From contig NZ_JACJQG010000037.1 in NCBI RefSeq assembly GCF_014696435.1, forward strand, positions 1 to 64,000: a stretch of DNA of 64,000 nt, read 5' to 3'. The notes beneath the pieces were generated by a model. It searched no databases. It was not told where the DNA came from and worked only from the letters and a program-made list of their open reading frames with translations. Position numbers and translations under genes: made by a program. This document shows positions 38,756 to 47,692 of the stretch, piece by piece. How positions within the stretch are numbered: the stretch's first letter is position 1; each line of letters opens with the position of its first letter. This DNA comes from Calothrix anomala FACHB-343 (GTDB taxonomy: Bacteria; Cyanobacteriota; Cyanobacteriia; Cyanobacteriales; Nostocaceae).

Positions 38756-38807
38756 TTATTTAGGCGATCGGATTGAGTCAAGATGCGATCGCCAAGTAAA
38801 TTAATTA

Positions 38808-39122
38808 TTAGCGATCCAAACGCGCTTTGAGATCGGCTGCAAAGTCTTCATATCTTCTCAGGGGAGTTACCTCTACCTGAACGCGCTGACCATTTTTCTG
38901 GATAATGGGTAAATCTAAGAGAATTTGATCCAACAGATCGGGAGTAGGAACATTAACAATCGCAATGACCCTTCTGGTACCAACACACTTCCATAAATCT
39001 ACAACTACCCCTGCTTCTTTTGCTTTGAGCGCCGCATCAGCTTCTTCCGCCCAAATTGCAAATAGTTCTTTCTGAGATACATTATCAGGGTATTCTACAT
39101 GAAAATCTAAGTGGTACAGCAT
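38808..39122 (-). CDS. Muconolactone delta-isomerase family protein
   Basis: 104 aa ferredoxin-like alpha/beta barrel (MLYHLDFHVEYPDNVSQKELFAIWAEEADAA ... followed by a PLRRYEDF C-terminus) resembling CatC. No other catechol-pathway gene is near, so the true substrate is unknown; cyanobacteria often have this as a lone gene. Convergent with the MBL-like gene. Confidence 0.82.
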   Translation of the reverse strand: MLYHLDFHVEYPDNVSQKELFAIWAEEADAALKAKEAGVVVDLWKCVGTRRVIAIVNVPTPDLLDQILLDLPIIQKNGQRVQVEVTPLRRYEDFAADLKARLDR

Positions 39123-39226
39123 AATAATTCACATCTTTAACCAACCACTAGATATAGTATCAGGATGATTGCTTAGAGACGCGATGAATCGCGTCTGTAC
39201 AATTGTCATTGGTAAGATTTTTTAGA

Positions 39227-39763
39227 TTAATCGTCATCATCGTCATCTACAGAATTTAGTGATTCCTCAGTAGTTCCAGATTTATGATGACTTTTATGGC
39301 TAAAAAATAGGCGTTTGAGCTTTTTTACGCCGCTTAAGGTTATTAAAGTCAGTATTCCTCCTAATAATCCCATTTGCCACAAACCACAGCCAATAGCTGC
39401 ACCTAGTCCTGCCGCAGTCCAAATACAAGCAGCAGTGGTTAAGCCACGTACTTTTGGCGTAGTCGATTTTCTTGGCGATTCTTGAAGAATCAACCCCGCA
39501 CCGAGAAACCCTACACCAGTTGCGACACCCTGAATTGTGCGACTCAACGCATTGGTAGACACAAAGGTACTATCGCCTTCAGCCTGCAAAGGTATCATTA
39601 CAAATAAGGCCGCTCCCATACTTACCAGCATGAACGTTCTCATCCCTGCTGGTCTACCTCCTTGCTGACGATTCCAGCCGATCGTGCAGCCTACTATCAA
39701 GGCTAGAGTCAGTCTGAAGGCTATATCTAGCCAATCATCAGCATGAATTAACATCGGCCCCAT
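39227..39763 (-). CDS. MgtC/SapB family membrane protein
   Basis: 178 aa with four to five hydrophobic helices. Family motifs: DIAFRLTLALIVGCTIGWNRQ (R/E-G entrance), GMRTFMLVSMGAALF, GVATGVGFLGAGLIL and VRGLTTAACIWTAAGLGAAIG. The C-terminus is short and ends in seven aspartates. MgtC-type proteins influence Mg2+/phosphate homeostasis; this one lacks the MgtC C-terminal ACT-like domain and is closer to the short SapB form. Confidence 0.88.
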   Translation of the reverse strand: MGPMLIHADDWLDIAFRLTLALIVGCTIGWNRQQGGRPAGMRTFMLVSMGAALFVMIPLQAEGDSTFVSTNALSRTIQGVATGVGFLGAGLILQESPRKSTTPKVRGLTTAACIWTAAGLGAAIGCGLWQMGLLGGILTLITLSGVKKLKRLFFSHKSHHKSGTTEESLNSVDDDDDD

Positions 39764-40358
39764 TATTATATTGCTCCTAGCTAGATAACTGAATTTTTCG
39801 CCTATTCTCCATAGACTGAAGCGCGATCGCTCTTTCGTTACACTTTACGTTAAGTAAATTAGTATACATAAAAATGCTATTAGGCTCGTCCTCTTAGCGA
39901 TAGAAACTTTCTCTGAGCATGAGAAAACCCTCTTGCTAGACTCAGAAGAATATGCGATACTTCTTATCCAGGGCTAAAATACAGTATGTCTATCGGCTTA
40001 CCGTAGTTTACAGGTATAAGACTTATGCAGCTATTATCGTCCATTACCACCGAAAATTATAGATATTGTTTAGTAGAATTTATGACTAATAAATATTGCT
40101 GTATCGACTGTAACAGTAATTATAAATAGATTGTGAAATATTACATAAAAGTTTGTCAACCGTTAATACTCAACAGGCAAAACTGATACTTTTCCCAACC
40201 TTAATAGTATTGGGATAAAACTAATCGATCAAAGTACTAGTAATCAAGTTTATACCTCCGTTCCTGTGTAGCAGATGGATATTTATATTCATCTGCTACC
40301 TTTCTCAAAAATGGACTCAGCTATTTCTGAAAATTGAATTTAATTAAGTCAGTAAAAA
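39764..40358. other. Intergenic region with one strong hairpin
   Basis: About 600 bases, no gene seen. At 40268-40299 GTAGCAGATG and CATCTGCTAC enclose a nearly palindromic GATATTTATATT loop and are followed by CTTTCTC; it could be a terminator or a tiny element. The rest is A+T rich. Confidence 0.45.
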
Positions 40359-40519
40359 GGGAGCATCCCAAATGTGCAAAAACGCCCTCACCCTATAAGG
40401 GTGGGGCTAGAAATACCAAGCCTGCCTTCGCAGGCTATCAAACTTTTAGCCTGCGAAGGCAGGCTTTGTTGGTATAGCAATACCCTTCTAGGGTATTGCG
40501 TCAAAATTGGGATGCTACC
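40359..40519. mobile_element. 161-bp multi-hairpin repeat, family E, copy 1
   Basis: Ends GGGAGCATCCCAA and TTGGGATGCTACC are inverted repeats. Inside: a CCCTATAAGGG palindrome, 20-bp arms AAGCCTGCCTTCGCAGGCTA (40418-40437) and its complement (40447-40466) around a 9-nt loop TCAAACTTT, and CAATACCC-TTCTA-GGGTATTG. Each 20-bp arm is itself a small hairpin. The second copy at 42767-42927 differs mainly by having the 9-nt loop inverted. Confidence 0.8.
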
Positions 40520-40628
40520 AGTAAAAATGCTTCTTACCTCTTATTTATGGGTATTATCTTTTTACTTTTTACTTTTTACTTTTTACTTATTAAAGAAGTC
40601 CTATGTTTATTGTTCAAAGGAGAATGAT

Positions 40629-40878
40629 ATGACAAAAGAATCAGATTTTCTGGCGGAATTATGCGATTTTTCTATTATATCCGCGTAGTTCTTACTACGG
40701 ACAATTTCAGCCAGAGTATGTAGTTTTTAATGCCAATCTCCAAGAATTTTCGCAGCGAGTAAGTTATATTTGCGATTTGCAAACAGGTGGTAAAATTTCT
40801 CCAGAAGAAGCTTACAAACAAATTCATGTACTCTGGAAACAATTAAAACGAGCTAAAAAAGAATTACATATTAAGTAG
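40629..40878 (+). pseudogene. Small conserved cyanobacterial gene with a frameshift
   Basis: The first frame reads MTKESDFLAELCDF and stops at 40686. One base out of phase, from about 40665, the reading continues YGQFQPEYVVFNANLQEFSQRV, then CDLQTGGKISPEEAYKQI and LWKQLKRAKKELHIK, stopping at 40878. Together they match a small conserved cyanobacterial protein of unknown function (I believe DUF7219). So either the gene is broken by an indel in 40660-40690, or a sequencing error or programmed frameshift is involved. It sits 24 bases upstream of mtnD. Confidence 0.6.
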
Positions 40879-40902
40879 ACGCGATCGCTTTGAGGAAGAT
40901 TT

Positions 40903-41454
40903 ATGGCGATACTCAAACTAGAAAATGGCACTGAATACCAGAATTTACCAGAAATTACCAGAGAATTGGCAGCTTTGAATATTCAACTCAATTATTGGGA
41001 TATAGGAAGCGATCGCCAATTACATCAATTATTAGCCCAAGATAGCCTCAACGAAGCCGAGAAAGAACAAGTACTGCAAGCATTAGATGGCTATTTTCAG
41101 CAATTGCAACAAACAGCCGGCTATCAATCGCGAGATTTGATTGTACTACATCCCGGAATTGCCAACTTAGATGAGTTACTAGTTAAATTTGCATCAATTC
41201 ACACCCACGCTGATGATGAAGTGCGCTACATCATCGATGGCGAAGCAGTTTTTGGCTTTGTCCGTCCTGATGGTAGCCAAGTAGAATTAACAGTGCAACC
41301 ACAAGAATATATCAACGTCCCCGCCAATACCGAACATTGGTTTCATCTGACGCCAGCCAAGCGAGTCAAAGCCGTGCGTTATTTTATTAGCACGGAAGGC
41401 TGGGTTCCTGAGTATACAGCCAAAGAAATTCGCATTCCCCAAGCTGTAGGCTGA
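40903..41454 (+). CDS. mtnD: Acireductone dioxygenase (methionine salvage)
   Basis: A cupin enzyme that oxidises 1,2-dihydroxy-3-keto-5-methylthiopentene to the methionine precursor 2-keto-4-methylthiobutyrate and formate (Fe form) or off-pathway products (Ni form). 183 aa. The metal ligands are in HTHADDEVRYIIDG (two His and Glu) with the fourth His in NTEHWFHL. GAGGAAG lies 6 bases before the ATG. First gene of mtnD-mtnX-mtnB. Confidence 0.95.
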   Translation: MAILKLENGTEYQNLPEITRELAALNIQLNYWDIGSDRQLHQLLAQDSLNEAEKEQVLQALDGYFQQLQQTAGYQSRDLIVLHPGIANLDELLVKFASIHTHADDEVRYIIDGEAVFGFVRPDGSQVELTVQPQEYINVPANTEHWFHLTPAKRVKAVRYFISTEGWVPEYTAKEIRIPQAVG

Positions 41455-41489
41455 AATAAGAAAAACAATCGAGACTGGGAGGATAAAAA

Positions 41490-42119
41490 TTGAGGCGAAT
41501 TGTCTTTTGCGACTTTGACGGGACGATTACAACCGAAGAAACCTTTGTTGCAGTTTTAAAAAAGTTTGCACCAGAACTATCAGCAAAATTACTGCCCCAA
41601 ATGTATGCCAGAGAACTGACACTGCGACAGGGAGTCAGACAAATTCTCGAATCAATTCCCGCTTCACGCTACAACGAAATTTTGGAATTTACCCAAACCC
41701 AACCAATTCGCCCCGGATTTGTCCAATTACTCGATTTTCTGGAATTTCAGGGAGTACCGTTAGTGGTAATTTCTGGTGGGTTGCGAGGAATGGTAGAAAC
41801 TGTTCTCGATAGATTAGTGGAACGAGTTCATGGGATCTATGCGGTGGATGTAGATACTAATGGTTCCCACTTAAAAGTTATTTCCCCCTATGAGGGAGGT
41901 ACAGAACTAGTTGCCAAAGTCGAAATCATGTCTAAATACCCAGCTTATCAAAAGATTGCGATCGGTGATTCCTTAACCGATTTAAATATGGGATTGCAAG
42001 CTTCTGTGATCTTCGCACGCGATCGCCTAGCCGAATATTTAGATGAGCAAAAAAAACCCTACATTCCTTGGGATAATTTCTCGCAAATTCGCGAACATCT
42101 AGTGAAAATGTGGAAATGA
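41490..42119 (+). CDS. mtnX: 2-hydroxy-3-keto-5-methylthiopentenyl-1-phosphate phosphatase
   Basis: HAD-superfamily phosphatase of 209 aa producing the acireductone that MtnD consumes. Motif I is FCDFDGTITTEE, motif II VVISGG, motif III/IV region IAIGDSLTDLNMGLQAS. The start is TTG at 41490, supported by GGAGG 8 bases upstream and by the N-terminal conservation immediately after it. The stop codon overlaps the ATG of mtnB (ATGA), indicating translational coupling. Confidence 0.93.
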   Translation: MRRIVFCDFDGTITTEETFVAVLKKFAPELSAKLLPQMYARELTLRQGVRQILESIPASRYNEILEFTQTQPIRPGFVQLLDFLEFQGVPLVVISGGLRGMVETVLDRLVERVHGIYAVDVDTNGSHLKVISPYEGGTELVAKVEIMSKYPAYQKIAIGDSLTDLNMGLQASVIFARDRLAEYLDEQKKPYIPWDNFSQIREHLVKMWK

Positions 42120-42742
42120 CAACCCCCAACCGCACAGATCCGCGCTTGGAACTCATCAACACCGCCCGCAGCTTTTATCAAAAAGGTTGGATGGTAGGAA
42201 CAGCCGGAAATCTTTCCATCCGCCTAGCCGATGGTAGCTTTTGGATTACAGCTAGCGGTCGTTCTAAAGGCGAATTATTACTGAGTGACTTTGTTTGCAT
42301 TGATGCCAGTGGCAAAGTCCAAGCATCATCAATTGATGTCAAACCTTCCGCCGAAACTGCGATTCATCAAATACTTTATACCCTCTTCCCAGAAGCACAA
42401 GCTTGTTACCATATACACTCAGTTGAGTCTAATTTAGTTACCAACTTTACCCCAGAAGATGACCTTCCCTTACCACCTTTAGAAATGCTCAAAGGCTTAG
42501 GAGTTTACGCAGATAATCCCAGTTGTGTAATCCCCATCTTCGCCAATCATTTGCAAGTTTCCCGCATCGCAGCAGAAATTCAACAGCGCTTTACCAATAC
42601 CTCAGCACAAATCCCTGCCCTCCTCATCCGCAATCATGGTGTCACAGTTTGGGCATCTTCCCCCACAGCAGCCCGTAATTATATCGAAATCATAGAATAC
42701 ATATTCCGCTACATGGTTGGTGCTCGCAGTCTGGGAATTTAG
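42116..42742 (+). CDS. mtnB: Methylthioribulose-1-phosphate dehydratase
   Basis: Class II aldolase-fold Zn enzyme, 208 aa from the ATG overlapping the mtnX stop. Zn ligands: His pair in CYHIHSVESN and His in LIRNHGVTVW; GTAGNLSIR is the substrate phosphate loop. It precedes MtnX and MtnD in the methionine salvage pathway, completing a three-gene operon. mtnA and the MTA phosphorylase/nucleosidase gene are not in the window. Confidence 0.94.
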   Translation: MTTPNRTDPRLELINTARSFYQKGWMVGTAGNLSIRLADGSFWITASGRSKGELLLSDFVCIDASGKVQASSIDVKPSAETAIHQILYTLFPEAQACYHIHSVESNLVTNFTPEDDLPLPPLEMLKGLGVYADNPSCVIPIFANHLQVSRIAAEIQQRFTNTSAQIPALLIRNHGVTVWASSPTAARNYIEIIEYIFRYMVGARSLGI

Positions 42743-42766
42743 CAGGAAAGGAAAGGCTGTGATTTA

Positions 42767-42927
42767 GGGAGCATCCCAAATGTGCAAAAACGCCCTCACC
42801 CTATAAGGGTGGGGCTAGAAATACCAAGCCTGCCTTCGCAGGCTAAAAGTTTGATAGCCTGCGAAGGCAGGCTTTGTTGGTATAGCAATACCCTTCTAGG
42901 GTATTGCGTCAAAATTGGGATACTCCC
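42767..42927. mobile_element. 161-bp multi-hairpin repeat, family E, copy 2
   Basis: Same length and almost identical sequence to 40359-40519 in the same orientation. Inside the 20-bp arms the 9-nt loop reads AAAGTTTGA, the reverse complement of copy 1. The right end is ACTCCC here and GCTACC in copy 1. It lies directly after mtnB, so the two copies bracket the frameshifted gene plus mtnDXB. Confidence 0.8.
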
Positions 42928-42959
42928 GTGATTTATACCGCCTTTCCCTCTTCATATCA

Positions 42960-44909
42960 CTACTTTTTCTCAACTCTATTCCACTCAACCTGAGTAGATT
43001 CAACGCTAGAAGTGGGAATAATCACATCTTTTCGCTTGGGTACTTGAACTCTCGTCCCAGGTCGTACCACATTACCATTAACGATGCTGTTTCCTCCCAC
43101 GGTTGTGCCTTTGGTGGTGTAACCTGTTGCCAAAGCAGGTAAGATACTATTCCCTTTTTTGGCAATTTCGTTCACAACCATTAACTCCGCAGGAGAAGCT
43201 TCTCGTGGTGTTCCTACAAAAGGCTGCGACAAGTCACTATCTACCACGCCAATCAAACGATTTTGGTAAGTGAAAGCATATCCAATTTGCTGTAAAGAAG
43301 AAAGAGCCATTCCTTTTTCCTGAGCAATCCTTTTCGCTTCTTCCTCTAAGTTGAAAGTCTTGTCTCGTTCTTCAGCTTGTAGAAGATTACGAATCTCTTC
43401 AAAAGCTTGTTTAGGTTCCCGGTCAGCTGCAATTTTTTGGGCTTGTTCCAAGGCTTGAGGAGATATAGGCTTACGGACAAAGAGGATCTTGTCGGAGACA
43501 CCTTCTACTTCCACAGCATCAACTACCAGCTTTTCAACAACCTGCGCTTTCTTTCCTGTCCAACGTTCAGATTGGAGGCGATATCTTTCTGGATTAGCAT
43601 TGGGAGGAGTTAACCCAGCCTTTCTAACCTCAGCGGCAGATGGATTAGCGCCAATGAGGGTAACAAGGTATTGAGTCACTTTAACCACGTTAGAAGAGGC
43701 GCTAATCCGTTTGATTTCACAAGGATTTCCCAGGAAGTCTAAATTCCAGACCCCTCTTAGACCCCATTCCGAGTCTTGGTTAGAGCCAACAGTATAGTCT
43801 CCAACTACACTGACATTAGAAGCACAAGATACAGCCAGCGCCATTCCTCCAGAAATTCTTGCTGCTTGTCCTTGTGAAGTCTTTGCCAGGGAGTACAAGC
43901 GTTGAGCAGCTTCTGCTTGAGCAAATACAGAGACTTTTTCGCCAACTGGACGTTGAACTCCTCCGATAATTCCTACGTTTCCAAAAGCAGTCTGAGAAAC
44001 TTCATCTCCGCCGGTGTTACCAAAACCAACGACGTTACTATAAACCCCGATATAGCTGTTGTGGCGAACAGACTTTCCAGGCGCATTAAATACAACTCCA
44101 GTAGTCACACCTCCTACTCCAATTGCTTTAGATGGTGCTACAGGATTGTATGTAGCTTGTCCAAAGAGGAAGGTATTTTTAGATAAGCGATAGCTCACAG
44201 TACCTTCAACTCCCGCACTTGCGAAGGTACCACCTCCAGCAAACACGGAACCAGAAACATTTGTATGTCCTACTTTTACCCTTCTGATTCCAGTAAGTTG
44301 TATGGAAATAGGAACTAGATTTCCAACGTTTTTACCTTTAGTTTCTACTGGCGTTTCTGGATTGGGTTGAGGGTTTGGTTGGGGATTACCTTGAGGATTA
44401 TTGGGATTGGGTTGTGCATTTGGATTGGGGTTCGGATTAGACTCAGGATTGGGATTGGGTTTTGGATTAGATTCCAGATTGGGATTGGGGTTCGGATTAG
44501 ACTCAGGATTGGGATTAGGTTTTGGATTGGACTCAGGATTGGGGTTAGGTTTCGGATTGGACTCAGGATTGGGGTTAGGTTTCGGATTGGACTCAGGATT
44601 GGGGTTAGGTTTCGGATTGGACTCAGGATTGGGGTTAGGTTTCGGATTGGATTCCGGATTGGGATTAGGTTTTGGATTGGGGTTAGGTTTTGGATGAGAT
44701 TCCGGATTGGGATTGGGTTGGGGTTTTGGATTGGGGTTAGGTTTTGGATGAGATTCCGGATTGGGATTGGGTTGGGGTTTTGGTTGGGGATTGTGTTGGG
44801 GATTATGTTGGGGATTATGTTGTGGTTTTGGCTGGGGATGTGCGAATGCAGATTGCGTCACCAAAATTAACAACAGATTAGATAATGCAACAGAAGCTTT
44901 ATGAATCAT
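42960..44909 (-). CDS. Secreted Asn/Pro-rich repeat protein with probable outer-membrane beta-barrel
   Basis: 649 aa. A signal peptide ends in TQSAFA (about residue 23). Residues ~24-190 are low-complexity N-P repeats, including eight near-identical decapeptides [10 protein letters not shown] encoded by 30-bp tandem repeats, plus earlier ESHPKP variants. Residues ~195-410 alternate short amphipathic beta strands ([47 protein letters not shown]) like an 8-10-strand barrel. The C-terminal ~240 residues are mixed helix/strand, unrecognised. A proline-rich rod that spans the periplasm or peptidoglycan is a reasonable guess. No homologue recognised by eye. Confidence 0.8.
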   Translation of the reverse strand: MIHKASVALSNLLLILVTQSAFAHPQPKPQHNPQHNPQHNPQPKPQPNPNPESHPKPNPNPKPQPNPNPESHPKPNPNPKPNPNPESNPKPNPNPESNPKPNPNPESNPKPNPNPESNPKPNPNPESNPKPNPNPESNPNPNPNLESNPKPNPNPESNPNPNPNAQPNPNNPQGNPQPNPQPNPETPVETKGKNVGNLVPISIQLTGIRRVKVGHTNVSGSVFAGGGTFASAGVEGTVSYRLSKNTFLFGQATYNPVAPSKAIGVGGVTTGVVFNAPGKSVRHNSYIGVYSNVVGFGNTGGDEVSQTAFGNVGIIGGVQRPVGEKVSVFAQAEAAQRLYSLAKTSQGQAARISGGMALAVSCASNVSVVGDYTVGSNQDSEWGLRGVWNLDFLGNPCEIKRISASSNVVKVTQYLVTLIGANPSAAEVRKAGLTPPNANPERYRLQSERWTGKKAQVVEKLVVDAVEVEGVSDKILFVRKPISPQALEQAQKIAADREPKQAFEEIRNLLQAEERDKTFNLEEEAKRIAQEKGMALSSLQQIGYAFTYQNRLIGVVDSDLSQPFVGTPREASPAELMVVNEIAKKGNSILPALATGYTTKGTTVGGNSIVNGNVVRPGTRVQVPKRKDVIIPTSSVESTQVEWNRVEKK

Positions 44910-46400
44910 CAGATTCTCTCCTCACTTGTGTAGATTTAAAACTCTCTGTTTTCATGGTTTGAGTTAGCAGATATCAGAAACAACCACCCAAACTAGCTCA
45001 TAATGACAAATGCCAAAAAGGCTATGAAAATCACTTGATTGGGAGCAAATGATGGGTAAATTGTCTCTTGCAAGCCGTAATATATGCATTGACTACCTAT
45101 TCCAAAATTACAAAATTTGAAAATTCTATTTTTTGTCTAGAAAATAGGATAAAATATGCCCAAATTATGATTGGCAACTTAATCGAAGATGCAAAAGCAA
45201 CCTTTACAAAAGCTGCAAAGGTTTTACTATAAATTTCTCAACCAGCCTATGTACTTAGTTAATAAAAAACATGAAGGATTTCAACTCTGAATTTTTATGA
45301 GATACCGTCTCAAAGTTGATAAAATTACTCAAACTACAAACTAATCTTGTAGTTAGCTCTAGCACTACGATAATATTTTGAGAAAATTAAACACCTTATT
45401 TCATCAAAAAGGTGTTTTCAGCTATTTACTGGCGTCAAAAAATCAAAATAAGGACTGATTGCAGATTATGACTATCCTTGGTAATTTCAAGTATTTTATA
45501 TAATAACAATCAATGCCACTATTTTGAATCTCTCAATTCGACTAATTGTCAAAATTACCTCACAATATGTAGACTTATTTACCCTGATTTCTTTTTTGGA
45601 GACTCGAAAACATCAGATAACTTTTGTACCTGATGACATAGTTCAATAGCCTGTTTTACAAGCTGCTATAAAAGCCTGTATTTCAGACTGCTTGAAAATA
45701 TTTATTAATTTCCAAAAAATAGGCTGGAAACCTTACAAAATAAGATTTTGAGCGAATAATATCGATGGCAACTATTTACTGAGAAAATTAACGCTCAAAT
45801 ACTTACCCTATATACATCTGAGAGTTTTAATCTTGCTTTTATCCGTTCACAGCAATCGGAACTAACTAAAAACTGTGAATCTCTTGAACTTTGGCTGATG
45901 CACTCAAAAACAAAATTCATATTTGTTAGTGGAAATGCTTATAGATATTCTTTTACCATATACTTATCTGGTTTTTATATAAGTTACACACATATTCATC
46001 TGGCATATATAGGGTTGACATAATATTCTATATGTGTATTTGGCTCGCTATGAAAAGATTGCTTATTCAGGAAACCTTCATTTATGGCTGAAAGTTGTGG
46101 CAACTGCAAGCATTTTCAGCTTGACAACTCAAGTCAGGGTATGAAGTCATGCTAAATTATTTAAAATATATTTAGTTTGGTTTAATAGAAAATAGATTAT
46201 TCAATAACAGTATTTTTTTGTTTAAAAATCTATTAAAAGGTGTTGCTGAAAAATAAGCGATCGCATTTAACATGCTATTTATTTGTGAAGCTGCACAAAA
46301 CTAGATTTTTATTTAACGCAAAGGTACGCTAAGGTTAACGCAAAGGTACGCAGAGTTTTTTTCAGTTCTATATCTTCCAAGATAATTATGTGTATCTTCA
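44910..46400. other. Long gene-free A+T-rich region
   Basis: About 1.5 kb with no credible reading frame on either strand. It has two short terminator-like hairpins, AACCTTT/AAAGGTT (45199-45223) and AAACACCTT/AAGGTGTTT (45389-45417), and near 46315-46352 a direct repeat of AACGCAAAGGTACGC. A promoter for the repeat protein should be at its left end. Undetected small RNAs or decayed sequence are possible. Confidence 0.4.
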
Positions 46401-46521
46401 TATAGGACTAGTATTTGATTTCTGAAATTATTTGCGTAGGGAGGGAACAGGGAACAGAGAACAGGGAAGAAGGAATCAAAGTATACTGAGTTTTTTTCAA
46501 AAATAAAATATGAATCCTATA
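46401..46521. mobile_element. MITE-like element, family B, copy 3 (121 bp)
   Basis: Ends TATAGGACTAGTATTTGATT and AATAAAATATGAATCCTATA match the family B termini. The interior is different from copies 1 and 2: a purine-rich GGGAACAGAGAACAGG tract. So termini are conserved while the centre is exchangeable. Confidence 0.6.
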
Positions 46522-46578
46522 TTAAATTGGTATTAGTTGAAATAAAATCTTTCTATTAACTGTTGCAACAATTAAAAA

Positions 46579-46878
46579 ATGACAAACCAAACCATTCGCG
46601 TTGTAGCCCGTGTTGTGGCTTTACCCGATAAAATAGAAGCACTCAAAGCAGTTTTGTTGGAATTAATTGAACCAACCCGACAGGAAACAGGTGCTATCAC
46701 CTATGAACTTTTACAAAATCAGCACGATCCCACAGATTTTACTTTTGTTGAAGAATGGACTTCTAACGAGGCATTAAATAATCATTTAGATTCACCCCAT
46801 CTCCAAGAAGCAGCAGCCAAATTAGAAGGTTTAGTAGCTAATGCACCAGATATTCGCCGTTATTATCTTGTGGCTTAA
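46579..46878 (+). CDS. Antibiotic biosynthesis monooxygenase (ABM) family protein
   Basis: 99 aa dimeric alpha/beta barrel, YgiN-like: TIRVVARVVALPDKIEALKA, PTRQETGAITYELLQN and FVEEWTSNEALNNHLDSPH. Relatives oxidise quinols or act as small cofactor-free oxygenases. No cluster context; specific function unknown. Confidence 0.85.
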   Translation: MTNQTIRVVARVVALPDKIEALKAVLLELIEPTRQETGAITYELLQNQHDPTDFTFVEEWTSNEALNNHLDSPHLQEAAAKLEGLVANAPDIRRYYLVA

Positions 46879-46921
46879 GTAAATCGGCGCGATTAAATAT
46901 AACTTGTCATTGGTCATTTTC

Positions 46922-46950
46922 TAGAGACGCGATTAATCGCGTCTGTACAA
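46922..46950. repeat. Dispersed palindrome AGAGACGCGAT-TAATCGCGTCT
   Basis: A single copy of the short palindrome seen near 6257, 24364, 37966-38038 and 39175, here between convergent genes, where it might also terminate transcription. Followed by GTACA as in the other copies. Confidence 0.6.
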
Positions 46951-46982
46951 GTTTCAGTTGTCTTCCTTATCTTCCTTGTCTC

Positions 46983-47417
46983 TCACCCTCCTTCGCTAAA
47001 TTCTCCGGTAATTAATAGCCAAATTCGAGAAGGGAAGTAGCCTTGTACGGGATTTTTCTGAATTGATTTTGCTAGAATTGCGCCCAATAAACCACGACGT
47101 ACTTCTGAATCTGTGACGCCGGAAATGCTTCGTGCTCTAGAAAAATTAATAATGGCTGTATCGTAATCATCCCGATTAGCAGCAGCTTGAATTGCAATTC
47201 GCATCAATCGGGCATATTCTGCACCATAGCTGGGGTTAATCCACAAGCCATTGGGAATGCAATCTCCGGAGAAGACATTACCTGCTTTACCTGTGATTTG
47301 GCTGACGCATTTTGTCTTATCTTGAGCAGCGACATCTGGTAGATTTATTACTGTGAAAGTGGTAATAGTCGCTGCTCCTACTATTACTAAACCCTGATTA
47401 AGATAGTCATTTGTCAT
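46983..47417 (-). CDS. Hypothetical exported protein
   Basis: 144 aa. A hydrophobic N-terminus (LVIVGAATITTFTVINLPDVAAQ) suggests a signal peptide or anchor. The mature part contains one Cys pair (TKCVSQ, GDCIPN) and a helical segment YARLMRIAIQAAANRDDYDTAI reminiscent of a TPR half. The ATG is formed by a TGACAAA heptamer repeat just upstream. No family recognised. Confidence 0.65.
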   Translation of the reverse strand: MTNDYLNQGLVIVGAATITTFTVINLPDVAAQDKTKCVSQITGKAGNVFSGDCIPNGLWINPSYGAEYARLMRIAIQAAANRDDYDTAIINFSRARSISGVTDSEVRRGLLGAILAKSIQKNPVQGYFPSRIWLLITGEFSEGG

Positions 47418-47544
47418 TTGTCATTTGTCATTGGTAAGCATTTCTAGTTTATTTACCATTTATTTATTGATTTTTGTTTATTTACACCTACTTACAACAA
47501 TTCATATCATATTTGTGATGTGTTCATATATTTTTAGAGGGCAC

Positions 47545-47570
47545 GGCAATGCCATGCCCCTACTGATTTG
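47545..47570. repeat. Partial core of family A repeat
   Basis: GAGGGCACGGCAATGCCATGCCCC resembles the central hairpin of the 101-bp elements, without recognisable terminal repeats. Followed by heptamer tracts up to 47640. Confidence 0.45.
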
Positions 47571-47692
47571 TAATAAGTGGGAATAGGGTATAAAGAAAAA
47601 CCAATGCCCAATTCCCTATGCCCAATGCCCGAAGCGGCGGGGCGACTAATCCCAAATATCCATGAGAAAATAAAGCTTCCCGCCGCTTTCAA

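Noticed and set aside
40374-40688. 104-codon plus-strand frame
   Set aside because: Starts inside the 161-bp repeat; only its last 20 codons belong to a real (frameshifted) gene starting at 40629.
44367-44870. Long plus-strand frames rich in Arg/Ile/Gly and Gly/Leu opposite the Asn/Pro-rich gene
   Set aside because: They are mirror images of the 30-bp coding repeats, which keep all frames open because the unit is a multiple of three.
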